A DNA stretch of 64,000 nucleotides from Dyella_D sp052115385 (lineage in GTDB: Bacteria > Pseudomonadota > Gammaproteobacteria > Xanthomonadales > Rhodanobacteraceae): contig NZ_JBFRGP010000002.1 in NCBI RefSeq assembly GCF_052115385.1, positions 248,001 through 312,000 of the forward strand, written 5' to 3'. Numbering within the stretch: the stretch's first letter is position 1; every line of letters begins with the position of its first letter. Shown piece after piece: positions 8,363 to 16,299 of this stretch. A program made the position numbers and the translations under genes. The notes under the pieces were generated by a model, which did not search any database, was not told the DNA's origin, and saw nothing but the letters and a program-made list of their open reading frames with translations.

Positions 8363-8899
8363 TCAGCCTCTGCGCGCGGGCAGGAACCGGCTGTTGCGCA
8401 GCAAGCCTGCCGACACCAGCGACACCAGCACTCCGATCGGGAAGATCTCGACAAAGGTCATCGGCAGGCGGAACAGCGGGTTCGCGTACTGGACCTTGAA
8501 CGCCTCCATCTCGGTAGTCAGTTTCGCCAATGCCTCGTCGCTCGCGCCCTTGGCCTTCTGGCTCGCGATGATGGCGTTTGCGTAGGAGCTGGCAAAATCC
8601 ATATGCATCATCGACTGCACCGCTTCCCACGCGGCTACGTAGAAGATCCCGGCGATGAAGCTGATGCCCAGCCCGACCCCGAGCGCCGGCCAGAAGCCGA
8701 TGACTCCGCCCCGGTCCACGTCGCGGTGCCGCTTGATCCCCACGAACACCGCGCTCAGGGCGATCAGCATCGTCGTGTAGCCGACCACCATGCCGTATTT
8801 CAGCGGCGGCATGCCGGAGAACAGCACGAAGGTGGCCAGCTCGAAGCCGCCGACGACCAGGCCGGCGATCACGCCATATTTCAGGATGGTCCGTAACAC
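8363..8899 (-). CDS. DUF4199-type membrane protein
   Basis: A 178-residue integral membrane protein with four predicted hydrophobic segments (about residues 6-28, 34-55, 68-92 and 146-167). The pattern, including VVGYTTMLIALSAVFVGIKR and GFWPALGVGLGISFIAGIFY, matches the DUF4199 family. Its function is unknown. It lies 108 bases downstream of a same-strand LuxR-type gene and is probably cotranscribed with it, suggesting that the pair responds to one signal. No catalytic motif is visible. Confidence 0.78.
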   Translation of the reverse strand: MLRTILKYGVIAGLVVGGFELATFVLFSGMPPLKYGMVVGYTTMLIALSAVFVGIKRHRDVDRGGVIGFWPALGVGLGISFIAGIFYVAAWEAVQSMMHMDFASSYANAIIASQKAKGASDEALAKLTTEMEAFKVQYANPLFRLPMTFVEIFPIGVLVSLVSAGLLRNSRFLPARRG

Positions 8900-9007
8900 G
8901 GTGCTGCTCCTCAGCGATGAATGGTGCCGCCATTGGCCGCGATCCGGCGCCGCCGGGCAATCGCCCGAATGGATGATTTGCGCCTGCTCATGCGAAATAA
9001 GCCGGGC

Positions 9008-9421
9008 TCAGGGCACGAGGCCCAGCTCGCGGGCTCGCCGGATGGCGTCGGTGCGCCGCTTCGCGCCCAGCTTCTCGAACAGGCGCGCGACGTGCGTCTT
9101 GACCGTGTTCGGCGAGACGTGGAGGTGCGCGGCGATCTCCTTGTTGGAGTGGCCGGCGGCCAGTTCGTGCAGTACTTCCAGTTCGCGCCCGCTCAGCCCC
9201 AACGCCATCTGCGCCTTGGGGTTGCCGTCGAAGGCGGCCGCCGCCGGCGCCGCGAAGACCCGCACGCCCAGCACGATGCCGAGCACCAGGAAGGCGGCGG
9301 CGACCAGGAACAGGTAGATGTCGCCCGAATGCATCCGCGCCAGGCGCTGGTAGTCGAGCCATTGCAGGGCGAGCGTTCCCGCCGCCAGCAGCGCCCCATA
9401 GCCGAGCACCCGCTTCCACAT
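9008..9421 (-). CDS. Membrane-anchored LuxR-type HTH regulator
   Basis: A 137-residue protein with two predicted transmembrane helices (about 5-21 and 35-58) and a C-terminal LuxR/FixJ helix-turn-helix (72-137: LSGRELEVLHELAAG ... SNKEIAAHLHVSPNTVKTHV). There is no response-regulator receiver domain, so it is not a classic two-component partner. The HTH would be tethered to the inner face of the membrane. The start at 9421 has GGGGGA about six bases upstream. It probably cotranscribes with the DUF4199 gene. The signal is unknown; membrane state or proteolytic release are possibilities. Confidence 0.8.
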   Translation of the reverse strand: MWKRVLGYGALLAAGTLALQWLDYQRLARMHSGDIYLFLVAAAFLVLGIVLGVRVFAAPAAAAFDGNPKAQMALGLSGRELEVLHELAAGHSNKEIAAHLHVSPNTVKTHVARLFEKLGAKRRTDAIRRARELGLVP

Positions 9422-9490
9422 CGTTGTCCCCCGTCTCCCCGGACGGGGCATCTTAGCGCCGGTCCACGGGTGGCAAGGCCCGGGCCGCGG

Positions 9491-9518
9491 TCACTTGCCC
9501 GCGATCACTTGCCCGCGA
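9491..9518. repeat. 14-bp tandem repeat abutting a gene end
   Basis: TCACTTGCCCGCGA occurs twice head to tail (9491-9504 and 9505-9518). It directly touches the stop codon of the TetR gene at 9519, whose own last bases (TCATTTCCCC) are a degenerate third copy. It looks like small tandem duplications of the 3' end of the gene. Confidence 0.7.
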
Positions 9519-10112
9519 TCATTTCCCCAGGGCGAGCAGCAACTGCTGGCGTCCGGCTTCCAGGATCTCGCTGGCCAACGCGGGATCCGTTTCGGCTACC
9601 GCGCGTGACAACACCAAGGCGCCCACCAGCTGGCTGAAAAGCGCGGTGGCCTGCTTGCGCCGCTGTTGCGGGTCGTCGTTGTCGAGCAGGCTGGCCAACT
9701 GCTCGATATTCCACTTCAGGCCGTCGGTATACGACTGCCGCGCTTCCTCGCTCAGCCGGCGCACGTCGCCGGCGTACGCGGTCAACGGACAGCCCTGTTC
9801 GATATTGGCCAGGTGTTCCTGCGACAGGTACCACTCGACATGCCGCTTGATCGGCGTGGCCTTGGCGGCTTTCGACGCCTGCACACCGGAGTTGAACAAC
9901 GTAGCGCCGTCCTCCATCGCCTTCTCCATCACCGCGGCGACCAGGGCGTCCTTGGATTTGAAGTGGTTGTAGAAGCCGCCCTGGGTGAAGCCGGCGGCCT
10001 TGGTCAGCTCGGTCAGCCCGACCGCAGCCACCCCGCGCCGGCGGAACAGCTTTTCCGCAGCTTCGACAATAGCCTTTTTGTTTTCAATGGCTTGCTGCTT
10101 GGTAACGCCCAT
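9519..10112 (-). CDS. TetR-family transcriptional regulator
   Basis: A 197-residue TetR repressor. The helix-turn-helix is EKLFRRRGVAAVGLTELTKA followed by AGFTQGGFYNHFKSKDALV, near-consensus for the AcrR/NemR-like branch that controls detoxifying oxidoreductases. The start at 10112 (not 10181) has AAGGAG seven bases upstream and begins MGVTKQQAIENKK. The gene is divergent from a short-chain dehydrogenase, and two identical 17-bp near-palindromes between them are strong operator candidates. The C-terminal domain gives no clear hint of the ligand. Confidence 0.88.
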   Translation of the reverse strand: MGVTKQQAIENKKAIVEAAEKLFRRRGVAAVGLTELTKAAGFTQGGFYNHFKSKDALVAAVMEKAMEDGATLFNSGVQASKAAKATPIKRHVEWYLSQEHLANIEQGCPLTAYAGDVRRLSEEARQSYTDGLKWNIEQLASLLDNDDPQQRRKQATALFSQLVGALVLSRAVAETDPALASEILEAGRQQLLLALGK

Positions 10113-10161
10113 GGGCGCGCTCCTTGGCGGTGGCTGTCTATCGGACCGATTCAAAAATACG

Positions 10162-10231
10162 ATGGTGATCGCCATTGACAATCGGTCGGACGGGGCCCAG
10201 TCTGATCAACATCAATGGTGATCGCCATTGA
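10162..10231. promoter_or_regulatory. Two copies of a 17-bp near-palindrome, probable TetR operators
   Basis: ATGGTGATCGCCATTGA occurs at 10162-10178 and again at 10215-10231, 53 bases apart (about five helical turns). Its core AATGGTGATCGCCATT is palindromic except at one mirrored pair. Both copies lie between the TetR start (10112) and the dehydrogenase start (10371). Paired operators on one DNA face suggest cooperative or looping repression. Confidence 0.65.
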
Positions 10232-10370
10232 GATTCTACTCCGGCATGGGCCGATTCCTTCAAGGCATGGGGACATGCCAGGAGACGAAGCGACCGAAGC
10301 CGAATCCCCAAGCCAGTTGCCGATGTCCGGCGACGGTTTCCCCGCACAACTTCCTGCAAGGACTTTCCCC

Positions 10371-11129
10371 ATGAAACTCACCGGCAACACCATCTTCATC
10401 ACCGGCGGTGCCTCGGGCATCGGCCGCGCGCTGGCCGAAGCACTGCATCAACGTGGCAACAAGGTCATCATCGCCGGGCGCCGGCGCGGACATCTGGATG
10501 CGGTGATCGCCGCCAACCCGGGCATGGAGGCGATCGAGTTGGATATCACCGATCCGGCCAGCATCGAACGCGTGGCGAAGCAGTTGATCGCGCAGCATCC
10601 CGCTTTGAACGTGTTGATCAACAATGCCGGCATCATGCAGATCGACGAGGTCGGCGGGAAAATCGACGACGCCTTGCTCACTGCCACCATCGATACCAAT
10701 GTGCTCGGCCCGATCCGCATGACCTCGGCGTTGATCGAACACCTGAAGACGAAGCAGGGCGCCGTCGTCGCGTACACCAGTTCCGTGCTTGCCTTCGTAC
10801 CGCTGGCAGTAAGCGGCATTTATTCCTCGACCAAGGCGGCGCTGCACTCCTACGTGCTGTCGCAGCGCTTCATGCTGCGCAACTCCGGCGTGCGCGTGCT
10901 GGAAATCGCACCGCCGTGGGTGCGCACCGAGCTGTTGAACAGCCAGGAGGCGGAGCAGGCGATGCCGCTGGACCAGTTCATCGCCGAAACGATGGAAGTG
11001 CTGGGCACCGACGTGGACGAAGTACTGGTGGAAGGCGCCAAGCCATTCCGCGCCAATGTCGGGCCGAACGAGCATGGCTTCGTCAATGGCTTCAATGAGC
11101 AGGCGCTGGCGCTGTTCGGCGCAGCCTGA
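10371..11129 (+). CDS. Short-chain dehydrogenase/reductase (DltE-like)
   Basis: A 252-residue classical SDR oxidoreductase. The cofactor motif TGGASGIG is at residues 11-18 with RRR after strand 2, suggesting NADP preference. NNAG is at 84-87, the catalytic serine is near 137-138 and Tyr151-x-x-x-Lys155 (YSSTK) is complete. The whole resembles the DltE/YbbO-type group. ATG at 10371 follows GCAAGGA. The substrate is not predictable, but divergence from a TetR regulator fits an inducible carbonyl or aldehyde-reducing activity. Confidence 0.85.
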   Translation: MKLTGNTIFITGGASGIGRALAEALHQRGNKVIIAGRRRGHLDAVIAANPGMEAIELDITDPASIERVAKQLIAQHPALNVLINNAGIMQIDEVGGKIDDALLTATIDTNVLGPIRMTSALIEHLKTKQGAVVAYTSSVLAFVPLAVSGIYSSTKAALHSYVLSQRFMLRNSGVRVLEIAPPWVRTELLNSQEAEQAMPLDQFIAETMEVLGTDVDEVLVEGAKPFRANVGPNEHGFVNGFNEQALALFGAA

Positions 11130-11152
11130 GTCGGCGTAGCTGCGTAAATGCA

Positions 11153-11188
11153 AAGGGCCGGATTCTCTTCATCGAGGATCCGGCCCTT
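11153..11188 (+). terminator. Stem-loop terminator after the dehydrogenase
   Basis: AAGGGCCGGAT (11153-11163) pairs with ATCCGGCCCTT (11178-11188), an 11-bp stem with a 14-base loop. It starts 23 bases after the dehydrogenase stop and is followed by CGTCGTTTT. Confidence 0.7.
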
Positions 11189-11340
11189 CGTCGTTTTATC
11201 CGGATGGCGCATGCTGCGCTTCGCCTTGCCCACTGACTTCTGGCCCATAGGCGCGGGCAAGCGGCGAGGTGTCCAATGCCGGCTTCAGCTTCCCCCGATT
11301 TCCGGCTGTCGTGCTCGTGAACATCCACTTGGGAGGGGAT

Positions 11341-11790
11341 ATGCGTTCATCACTCGGATTCGCGGCGATCTGCGTTGCCTTGATCGCCGGCTCGGCGCAG
11401 GCGAAGGAAGTCGGCGACTACAGCAAGTTGCCGAAAGACCTCGCTGCCGCCGCCACGGCGTATGACATCGCGCAATTCAAAGCCGACAAGGCGGAACTCG
11501 AACGGGTTCTCGCCGACGATTACACCTTGGCCGGCACCAGCGGAAAGAACCAGACCAAGGCGCAATTCATCGCCGACCAGACCGCACCGGGCAACAAGAC
11601 CATCTCGGTCGATCTCTACGACCAGGTGAGCAAGGTGTGGGCCGACGGTGCGGTGCTTGCCGGCATGGTGGATGCGAAGGGCAGCAACCAGGGCAAGGAA
11701 TTTACCTTCCGCGGGCGCTTCGTCGACGTGTGGGCCAAACGCAATGGGCGTTGGCAGGTGATTTATACGCAGATCCATCCGGTCCAATAA
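11341..11790 (+). CDS. Secreted NTF2-like (DUF4440/SnoaL-type) protein
   Basis: A 149-residue exported protein. The first 21 residues form a signal peptide ending AGSAQA before KEVGDY. The mature part has the NTF2/DUF4440 pattern: a helix with AYDIAQFKADKAELERVLAD, DYTLAGTSGKNQTKAQFIAD, and a terminal strand RFVDVWAKRNGRWQVIYTQI. GGGAGGGG lies directly before the ATG. These small cone-fold proteins act in the periplasm as enzymes or ligand binders. No catalytic residue set can be assigned here. It stands as its own transcription unit between two terminators. Confidence 0.8.
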   Translation: MRSSLGFAAICVALIAGSAQAKEVGDYSKLPKDLAAAATAYDIAQFKADKAELERVLADDYTLAGTSGKNQTKAQFIADQTAPGNKTISVDLYDQVSKVWADGAVLAGMVDAKGSNQGKEFTFRGRFVDVWAKRNGRWQVIYTQIHPVQ

Positions 11791-11818
11791 GCACGCTTTC
11801 ATCCGCGCGACGTCATGC

Positions 11819-11848
11819 AAGGCCCGCTGCAAGAGCGGGCCTTTTTTT
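11819..11848 (+). terminator. Rho-independent terminator
   Basis: AAGGCCCGCT, a 5-base loop and AGCGGGCC are followed by seven T residues (11842-11848). A textbook intrinsic terminator 28 bases after the NTF2-like gene. Confidence 0.88.
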
Positions 11849-11901
11849 ATCTCGCGACGTGATCCAGCCAATCGTTTCCGGCATGGCTTGTATTTAAATA
11901 T

Positions 11902-11924
11902 ACTGTATGTATAGTCAATATAAT
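11902..11924 (+). promoter_or_regulatory. AT-rich promoter with dyad element
   Basis: TATAAT at 11919-11924 is a consensus -10 box just upstream of the membrane-protein gene. It is preceded by ACTGTATGTATAGT (11902-11915), a 14-bp imperfect palindrome in an unusually AT-rich stretch. A repressor of the GntR/PadR/BlaI kind could bind there, but no regulator gene is adjacent and no good -35 box is seen. Confidence 0.4.
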
Positions 11925-11944
11925 TCCCGTGCAGGAGCGAAGCG

Positions 11945-12346
11945 ATGTACTACGTACTGGTGATAGCCATAGCTCTCCATGTCCTGTCCGCCGTGTTCTG
12001 GGCAGGCAGCACCGCCGCGCTGGCGCGCACCGGCGGCAGTGAAGCGCGGCGGCTGTTTCGCCCGCAGATGGGCGCGGCCATGGTCGCCATCCTTACCGGT
12101 GGTTATCTGTGGCATGTCATGCACCAAGCTGCGGTCGGCCCGATGGAGCGCAGCCTGATGATCGGTGCGTTGAGCGCGCTTGTGGCGCTGCTGGTGCAAG
12201 TAGCCGTGGTGGGCGGTGCTTTGCGCAAGGCGCAAGTCGACGGCGGCATGGCAGCGTTGCCTGCGCGTGTCGCCATCGCTCATCGCATCGCCGCCGGCCT
12301 GCTCATGATCGCTGTCGTGACGATGGCCGTAGCACGTTACGTCTGA
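11945..12346 (+). CDS. Small four-helix membrane protein, CopD-like
   Basis: A 133-residue integral membrane protein with about four hydrophobic helices, beginning MYYVLVIAIALHVLSAVFW. The first-helix histidine and tryptophan (HVLSAVFWAG) and late IAHRIAAG helix resemble small CopD-like/DUF2269-type heme or copper-associated proteins, but the match is loose. AGGAG precedes the ATG. The gene is 21 bases upstream of the metallo-beta-lactamase-fold gene and may be cotranscribed. Function unknown. Confidence 0.65.
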   Translation: MYYVLVIAIALHVLSAVFWAGSTAALARTGGSEARRLFRPQMGAAMVAILTGGYLWHVMHQAAVGPMERSLMIGALSALVALLVQVAVVGGALRKAQVDGGMAALPARVAIAHRIAAGLLMIAVVTMAVARYV

Positions 12347-12367
12347 TCTGCTCTAATCTCGCCGCCC

Positions 12368-13435
12368 ATGCGCTATCCCACTCTCGTGTCATTTCAAAAG
12401 CTCGGGGCGGCAACAGCCGCCCTGTTCGTAACGGCGTTGGTTCTTGCGGCACCGGGCCAGGCGATGCCGGCGCCGGGCCAGCTCGATGCGCCATGGCAAG
12501 CGGGCAAGGCCGATTGCAGCCGCGATGCGCCGCCGCCGATCCAGGTGCAGCGCTACAACGCCGATTGCAGCCGCGATGCGCCGCCGCCGATCCAGGTGCA
12601 GCGCTACAACCAGGACACCTACGTCCTGCGCGAAAACCCCTGCATCACCGACGAAGCGCCCTTCATGTACTTGCTGGTGGGCACGTCGAAGGCGCTGCTG
12701 ATCGACAGCGGCGACGTAGCGGACGCCAAGGTCGCGCCGCTTGCATCGACCGTGGCGTCTTTGCTGCCCACGGTCGGCGGATCGAAGCTGCCGCTGGTCG
12801 TCGTCCACACGCATGGCCATCTCGATCACCGCGAAGGCGATGCGCAATTCGCGTCGATGGCTGACGTGCAGGTCGTCGGTTCGGACCTGCCGAGCGTGCA
12901 GCAGTACTTCAAGTTTCAGCATTGGCCGGACGATGTCGCGCAGCTCGATCTGGGCGATCGCATCGTCGACGTCATCCCGACACCAGGACATCACCCGGCG
13001 CACGTGAGTTATTACGACCGCTCCACCGCGCTGGTCTTCTCCGGCGATGCCTTCCTGCCGGGCCGGCTGCTTATCGACGACACCGCAGCGGCGCGCCGCA
13101 GTGCCGAACGGCTGGTGGCCTTCCTGCAGGAGCGGCCGGTCGCGCACGTCATGGGTGGCCACGTCGAAATGGACAAGCACGGTGAGCTGATCCTCGGCGG
13201 CACCGAGCGCGTCGATGAAAGGCCACTCGAACTGAGCAAGCAGGATCTGTCGACGCTGCCGCATATGCTGGCGGACTACAACGGCTTCTACAGCCGGGAA
13301 GGCAACTACGTCATCTACAACCAGAACCGCGTGCTCGGTGTGCTGCTGGTGGTGGCCTTGGCGCTGCTGGTTGCGGTGGCCGCCGGCATCCGCACGCTGT
13401 TCCGGCGACGCAGGCGCCGTCTCGCCGCCGCATGA
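12368..13435 (+). CDS. Exported MBL-fold metallo-hydrolase with C-terminal membrane anchor
   Basis: A 355-residue metallo-beta-lactamase superfamily hydrolase. The N-terminus carries a signal-like segment ending near AAPGQAMPAPG. The zinc motif HGHLDH occupies residues 149-154, and later PTPGHHPAHVSYYD and FSGDAFLPG supply the third histidine and bridging aspartate. The last 45 residues contain a transmembrane helix (VLGVLLVVALALLVAVAAG) followed by a very basic tail FRRRRRR, so the catalytic domain should be periplasmic and membrane-anchored. Near the N-terminus the 17-residue block ADCSRDAPPPIQVQRYN is exactly repeated. Substrate unknown; the family includes esterases, lactonases and thioesterases. 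Confidence 0.82.
   Translation: MRYPTLVSFQKLGAATAALFVTALVLAAPGQAMPAPGQLDAPWQAGKADCSRDAPPPIQVQRYNADCSRDAPPPIQVQRYNQDTYVLRENPCITDEAPFMYLLVGTSKALLIDSGDVADAKVAPLASTVASLLPTVGGSKLPLVVVHTHGHLDHREGDAQFASMADVQVVGSDLPSVQQYFKFQHWPDDVAQLDLGDRIVDVIPTPGHHPAHVSYYDRSTALVFSGDAFLPGRLLIDDTAAARRSAERLVAFLQERPVAHVMGGHVEMDKHGELILGGTERVDERPLELSKQDLSTLPHMLADYNGFYSREGNYVIYNQNRVLGVLLVVALALLVAVAAGIRTLFRRRRRRLAAA
12509..12610 (+). repeat. Exact 51-bp in-frame tandem duplication
   Basis: Positions 12509-12559 and 12560-12610 are identical. The unit is 17 codons, so the reading frame is kept and 17 residues are duplicated just after the signal peptide. Identity at every base points to a recent duplication, or to an assembly or sequencing artefact. 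Confidence 0.95.
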
Positions 13436-13445
13436 CCTGCAGCAG

Positions 13446-13474
13446 AAAACCCGCCTCGCAGCGGGTTTTCTTTT
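13446..13474 (+). terminator. Intrinsic terminator after the MBL-fold gene
   Basis: AAAACCCGC pairs with GCGGGTTTT across a 6-base loop and is followed by CTTTT. It lies 10 bases after the MBL-fold stop. Confidence 0.85.
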
Positions 13475-13900
13475 AGCCATCTATCGGCTCACTCGATCGA
13501 GCTTGTTGATATCGCGCGATGCCCGTCGAAGGCTTGGCCAGCGTCAGCCGTGCGCAAGAATTTGGATCGCTCTAATCGAAAAAGCAGGTTTTCTCGCTGC
13601 TCCGCAAGATTCACAACCAAGTTCGCACTTCTTTGCGTAAACCGCAGATTGTCACGTTTCATTGACCAGCCCGCGTGATAGCGTCCCCCCGCTGTCGAAT
13701 AGGGGCTCGACGGCATCTCAAGTAACTCGTTTTGCACAGAAGCGCATCGCCGGTGCGGCGTAGGTTCTTGCCTATTTTCCACTAGGCAGGAATGGGGAGG
13801 GTTTGCTTCTCACAATCGTATTCGCAAGCAAACGTTCCTGTTTTGGGGAGTGTTTCGCGCTGCCCGGTGGTTTCTCATAACCCTTTGGAGAACACCGCAA
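13475..13900. other. Long intergenic leader region, no gene seen
   Basis: About 425 bases of somewhat lower GC than the surrounding genes lie upstream of the M4 protease. Small open frames here lack ribosome sites and coding-like composition. A short hairpin GCCTA...TAGGC lies near 13770-13787. The region probably holds the protease promoter and a long untranslated leader, but I cannot place the promoter boxes. Confidence 0.5.
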
Positions 13901-15736
13901 ATGAATAGTGCAAAGATGGGGCAAAAGCGTGCATGTCTGTGGCTCGCCGTGATGGGGCTGATCGGCGTAACCAGTGTGCATGCGGCAGATATGAAGAAAC
14001 TGCAGGCGCAAAGCCTGGGCGTCACGCCGAGCAATCAGCTCGCCGCGAAGCTGGGCCTGAGTGCCGACAACACCTTCGTCGCGCAGGGTGCGGCCAAGAC
14101 CGTACGCGGCACGCAGATGGTGCGCATGCAGCAGTACTACAAGGGCGTGCCGGTGTATGGGCGCAGCATCGCGGTCGAGCAGGACGTGGCCGGCAATGCG
14201 CTCACCGCCGACGGCGCCGTGTTGCAGAACGTGCAGGTCGATCTGGGCTCGGTCACCCCGCGCCTGAACACGACGCAGGCGCTGTCCGCGCTGCGTGCCA
14301 CCAAGGGCTTCCTGCCGACCACGGCAACCGCCCCGCGCAATGAGCGCGCCGACCTCTACGTGTATCCCGATGCGAGCGGCCGCGCGCGGCTGGTCTATCT
14401 GACCTCGTACGTGGTCGACAGCCCGAACGCCTCGCGGCCGACGGCGCTCATCGACGCCAATACCGGGCAGGTCATCAAGCAGTGGGAAGGCCTGACCAAT
14501 GCCAATGCCACCGGTCCCGGCGGCAATGCCAAGACCGGCATGTACCACTACGGCACGGAGTATCCGTACCTCGACGTGACGCAGTCGGGCACCAGCTGCA
14601 CGTTCCAGAATGCGAACGTGAAGACCTACAACATGAACCATGCCACCAGTGGTGCGGGCACGCTGTGGAGCTTCACCTGTTCGAACAGTGACGAGGCGGA
14701 TATCAATGGTGCCTATGCACCGATCAACGACGCCCACCACTTCGGCGGCGTGGTGCATGACCTCTACCAGAGCTGGTTCGGCGCTCCGCCGCTCAACCAG
14801 GTGCTGGTGATGAAGGTGCACTACGGCAGCAGCTACGAGAACGCGTTCTGGGACGGCAGCTCCATGACCTTCGGCGATGGCGCGACCACGTTCTATCCGC
14901 TGGTGTCGCTGGACGTGACCGGTCATGAAATCAGCCATGGCTTCACCGAGCAGCACTCCAACCTGGAATACAGCGGCCAGTCCGGCGGCATGAACGAGGC
15001 CTTCTCCGACATGGCTGGCGAAGCGGCGGAGTACTTCGACCGCAGCGGCAACAACGACTTCCTGGTCGGTGCCGAGATCTTCAAGTCCAGCACCGGCGCG
15101 TTGCGCTACATGTGCAACCCGACCCAGGATGGCTCCTCGATCGACAACGCCGCCGACTATTACGACGGCCTGGACGTGCACTACTCCAGCGGCGTCTACA
15201 ACAAGGCGTTCTGCGTACTGGCCAAGACCACCGGCTGGAATACCCGCAAGGCGTTCGAAGTGTTCGAAGGCGCCAATGCGGTGTACTGGACCGCGACCTC
15301 GGACTACAAGGACGGTGCCTGCGGCGTGGAGAAGGCGGCGGTCGACAAGGGCTACACCAAGGCGGACGTGACCGCGGCGTTCACCGCCGTGGGCGTGAGC
15401 TGCTCGGGTGGCGGCGGTGGCGGTACCGCGCTGCAGAACGGCGTGCCGGTCACCGGCCTGTCGGGTGCCACGGGTGCGCAGCTTGCCTACACCGTGGCGA
15501 TCCCGGCCGGTGCGAAAAACCTGAAGGTGGCGATCTCCGGTGGCAGCGGCGACGGCGACCTGTACGTGAAGTTCGGCTCCGCGCCGACCACGTCCAGCTA
15601 CAACTGCCGTCCCTACAAGACCGGCAACAACGAGAGCTGCAGCTTCACCACGCCCTCGACCGGTACGTACTACGTAATGATCCGCGGCTATACGTCCTTC
15701 TCGGGCGTGACGCTGAAGGCGACCTGGACTCCCTGA
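13901..15736 (+). CDS. Secreted M4 (thermolysin/elastase-like) zinc metalloprotease with PPC domain
   Basis: A 611-residue pre-pro-protease. The signal peptide ends VTSVHAA. Next come an FTP/PepSY-type inhibitory propeptide (about residues 30-200, with GTQMVRMQQYYKGVPVYGRS), the M4 catalytic domain, and, after a CSGGGGGG linker, a C-terminal PPC (pre-peptidase C-terminal) domain of about 90 residues ending GVTLKATWTP. The zinc ligands are His342 and His346 in HEISH plus Glu366 in GGMNEAFSD, and the active-site glutamate is Glu343. The enzyme should be exported through Sec and type II secretion and matured by autoproteolysis, like pseudolysin or vibriolysin. GGAG precedes the ATG. Confidence 0.93.
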   Translation: MNSAKMGQKRACLWLAVMGLIGVTSVHAADMKKLQAQSLGVTPSNQLAAKLGLSADNTFVAQGAAKTVRGTQMVRMQQYYKGVPVYGRSIAVEQDVAGNALTADGAVLQNVQVDLGSVTPRLNTTQALSALRATKGFLPTTATAPRNERADLYVYPDASGRARLVYLTSYVVDSPNASRPTALIDANTGQVIKQWEGLTNANATGPGGNAKTGMYHYGTEYPYLDVTQSGTSCTFQNANVKTYNMNHATSGAGTLWSFTCSNSDEADINGAYAPINDAHHFGGVVHDLYQSWFGAPPLNQVLVMKVHYGSSYENAFWDGSSMTFGDGATTFYPLVSLDVTGHEISHGFTEQHSNLEYSGQSGGMNEAFSDMAGEAAEYFDRSGNNDFLVGAEIFKSSTGALRYMCNPTQDGSSIDNAADYYDGLDVHYSSGVYNKAFCVLAKTTGWNTRKAFEVFEGANAVYWTATSDYKDGACGVEKAAVDKGYTKADVTAAFTAVGVSCSGGGGGGTALQNGVPVTGLSGATGAQLAYTVAIPAGAKNLKVAISGGSGDGDLYVKFGSAPTTSSYNCRPYKTGNNESCSFTTPSTGTYYVMIRGYTSFSGVTLKATWTP

Positions 15737-15796
15737 TGGGCATGACGCGATCACCGCACTGGTGGCGGTGAATCATGCGCTGAAGTGAGTTGCGCG

Positions 15797-15828
15797 GCCG
15801 GTGGGTGCCATGCACCCACCGGCTTTTT
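15797..15828 (+). terminator. Strong intrinsic terminator after the M4 protease
   Basis: A perfect 12-bp stem (GCCGGTGGGTGC / GCACCCACCGGC) with a 3-base loop is followed by TTTTT. It sits between the protease and the convergent DoxX-like gene, and may end transcription from both sides. Confidence 0.9.
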
Positions 15829-15845
15829 CGTATACGCGGTCCGGC

Positions 15846-16208
15846 TCAGCTGCGCGCGCGGCGCAACCTGTAGGTCAGCACGAATACGATGATCGACACG
15901 GTCAGCACCACCGCCGCCGGGATGGCATGCGGGGATTCACCGGCGGCGATGATGGTGACGACCGCCGTCCCCATCACCACCGCGCCGATCGTGGCGCCCA
16001 CGAGGCGCGTGGCGGGGATCAGCAGCAGGATCGTCGCGGTCAGTTCGCACGCCGCAGTCAGATAGTGGAACCAGGAGGGATAGCCCCAGCGCTCATAGCT
16101 GGCCGTGGCCTTGGACGAGATAAACAGGTTTCCCCAGGCGCCGAGAGTAAAGCCTGCCGCGAGGAGCCAGGCCAGCCCGGTGCTTGCGATCCGGGTGAAT
16201 TTATTCAT
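15846..16208 (-). CDS. DoxX-like small membrane protein
   Basis: A 120-residue protein with four hydrophobic helices: ASTGLAWLLAAGFTLGAWG, a second starting at YLTAACELTATILLLIPA, then VGATIGAVVMGTAVVTIIAA and AVVLTVSIIVFVLTYRL. The arrangement and the GYPSWFHYLTAACEL segment match DoxX/DoxX-like proteins, a broad group of inner-membrane proteins linked to redox or thiol stress in some bacteria. It converges with the M4 protease. Role here unknown. Confidence 0.75.
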   Translation of the reverse strand: MNKFTRIASTGLAWLLAAGFTLGAWGNLFISSKATASYERWGYPSWFHYLTAACELTATILLLIPATRLVGATIGAVVMGTAVVTIIAAGESPHAIPAAVVLTVSIIVFVLTYRLRRARS

Positions 16209-16234
16209 GGGTAGATAATCCAGTGATCTGCCGA

Positions 16235-16290
16235 GGCGCCGCGATTATGCGGTAGTGCATCGGCAATTCAATGCTGCGATCCGCGGCGCC
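16235..16290 (-). terminator. Large stem-loop after the malonate decarboxylase operon
   Basis: GGCGCCGCG (16235-16243) pairs with CGCGGCGCC (16282-16290) around a 38-base interior that itself has CAT...ATG complementarity. It begins nine bases past the mdcH stop and lies between mdcH and the DoxX-like gene. A termination or mRNA-stabilising role is likely; there is no clear T-run. Confidence 0.5.
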
Positions 16291-16299
16291 TGCGGCCGG

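Noticed and set aside
13489..13782. A 97-codon minus-strand frame in the leader of the M4 protease
   Set aside because: No ribosome site, no recognisable domain and weak coding character; treated as non-coding.
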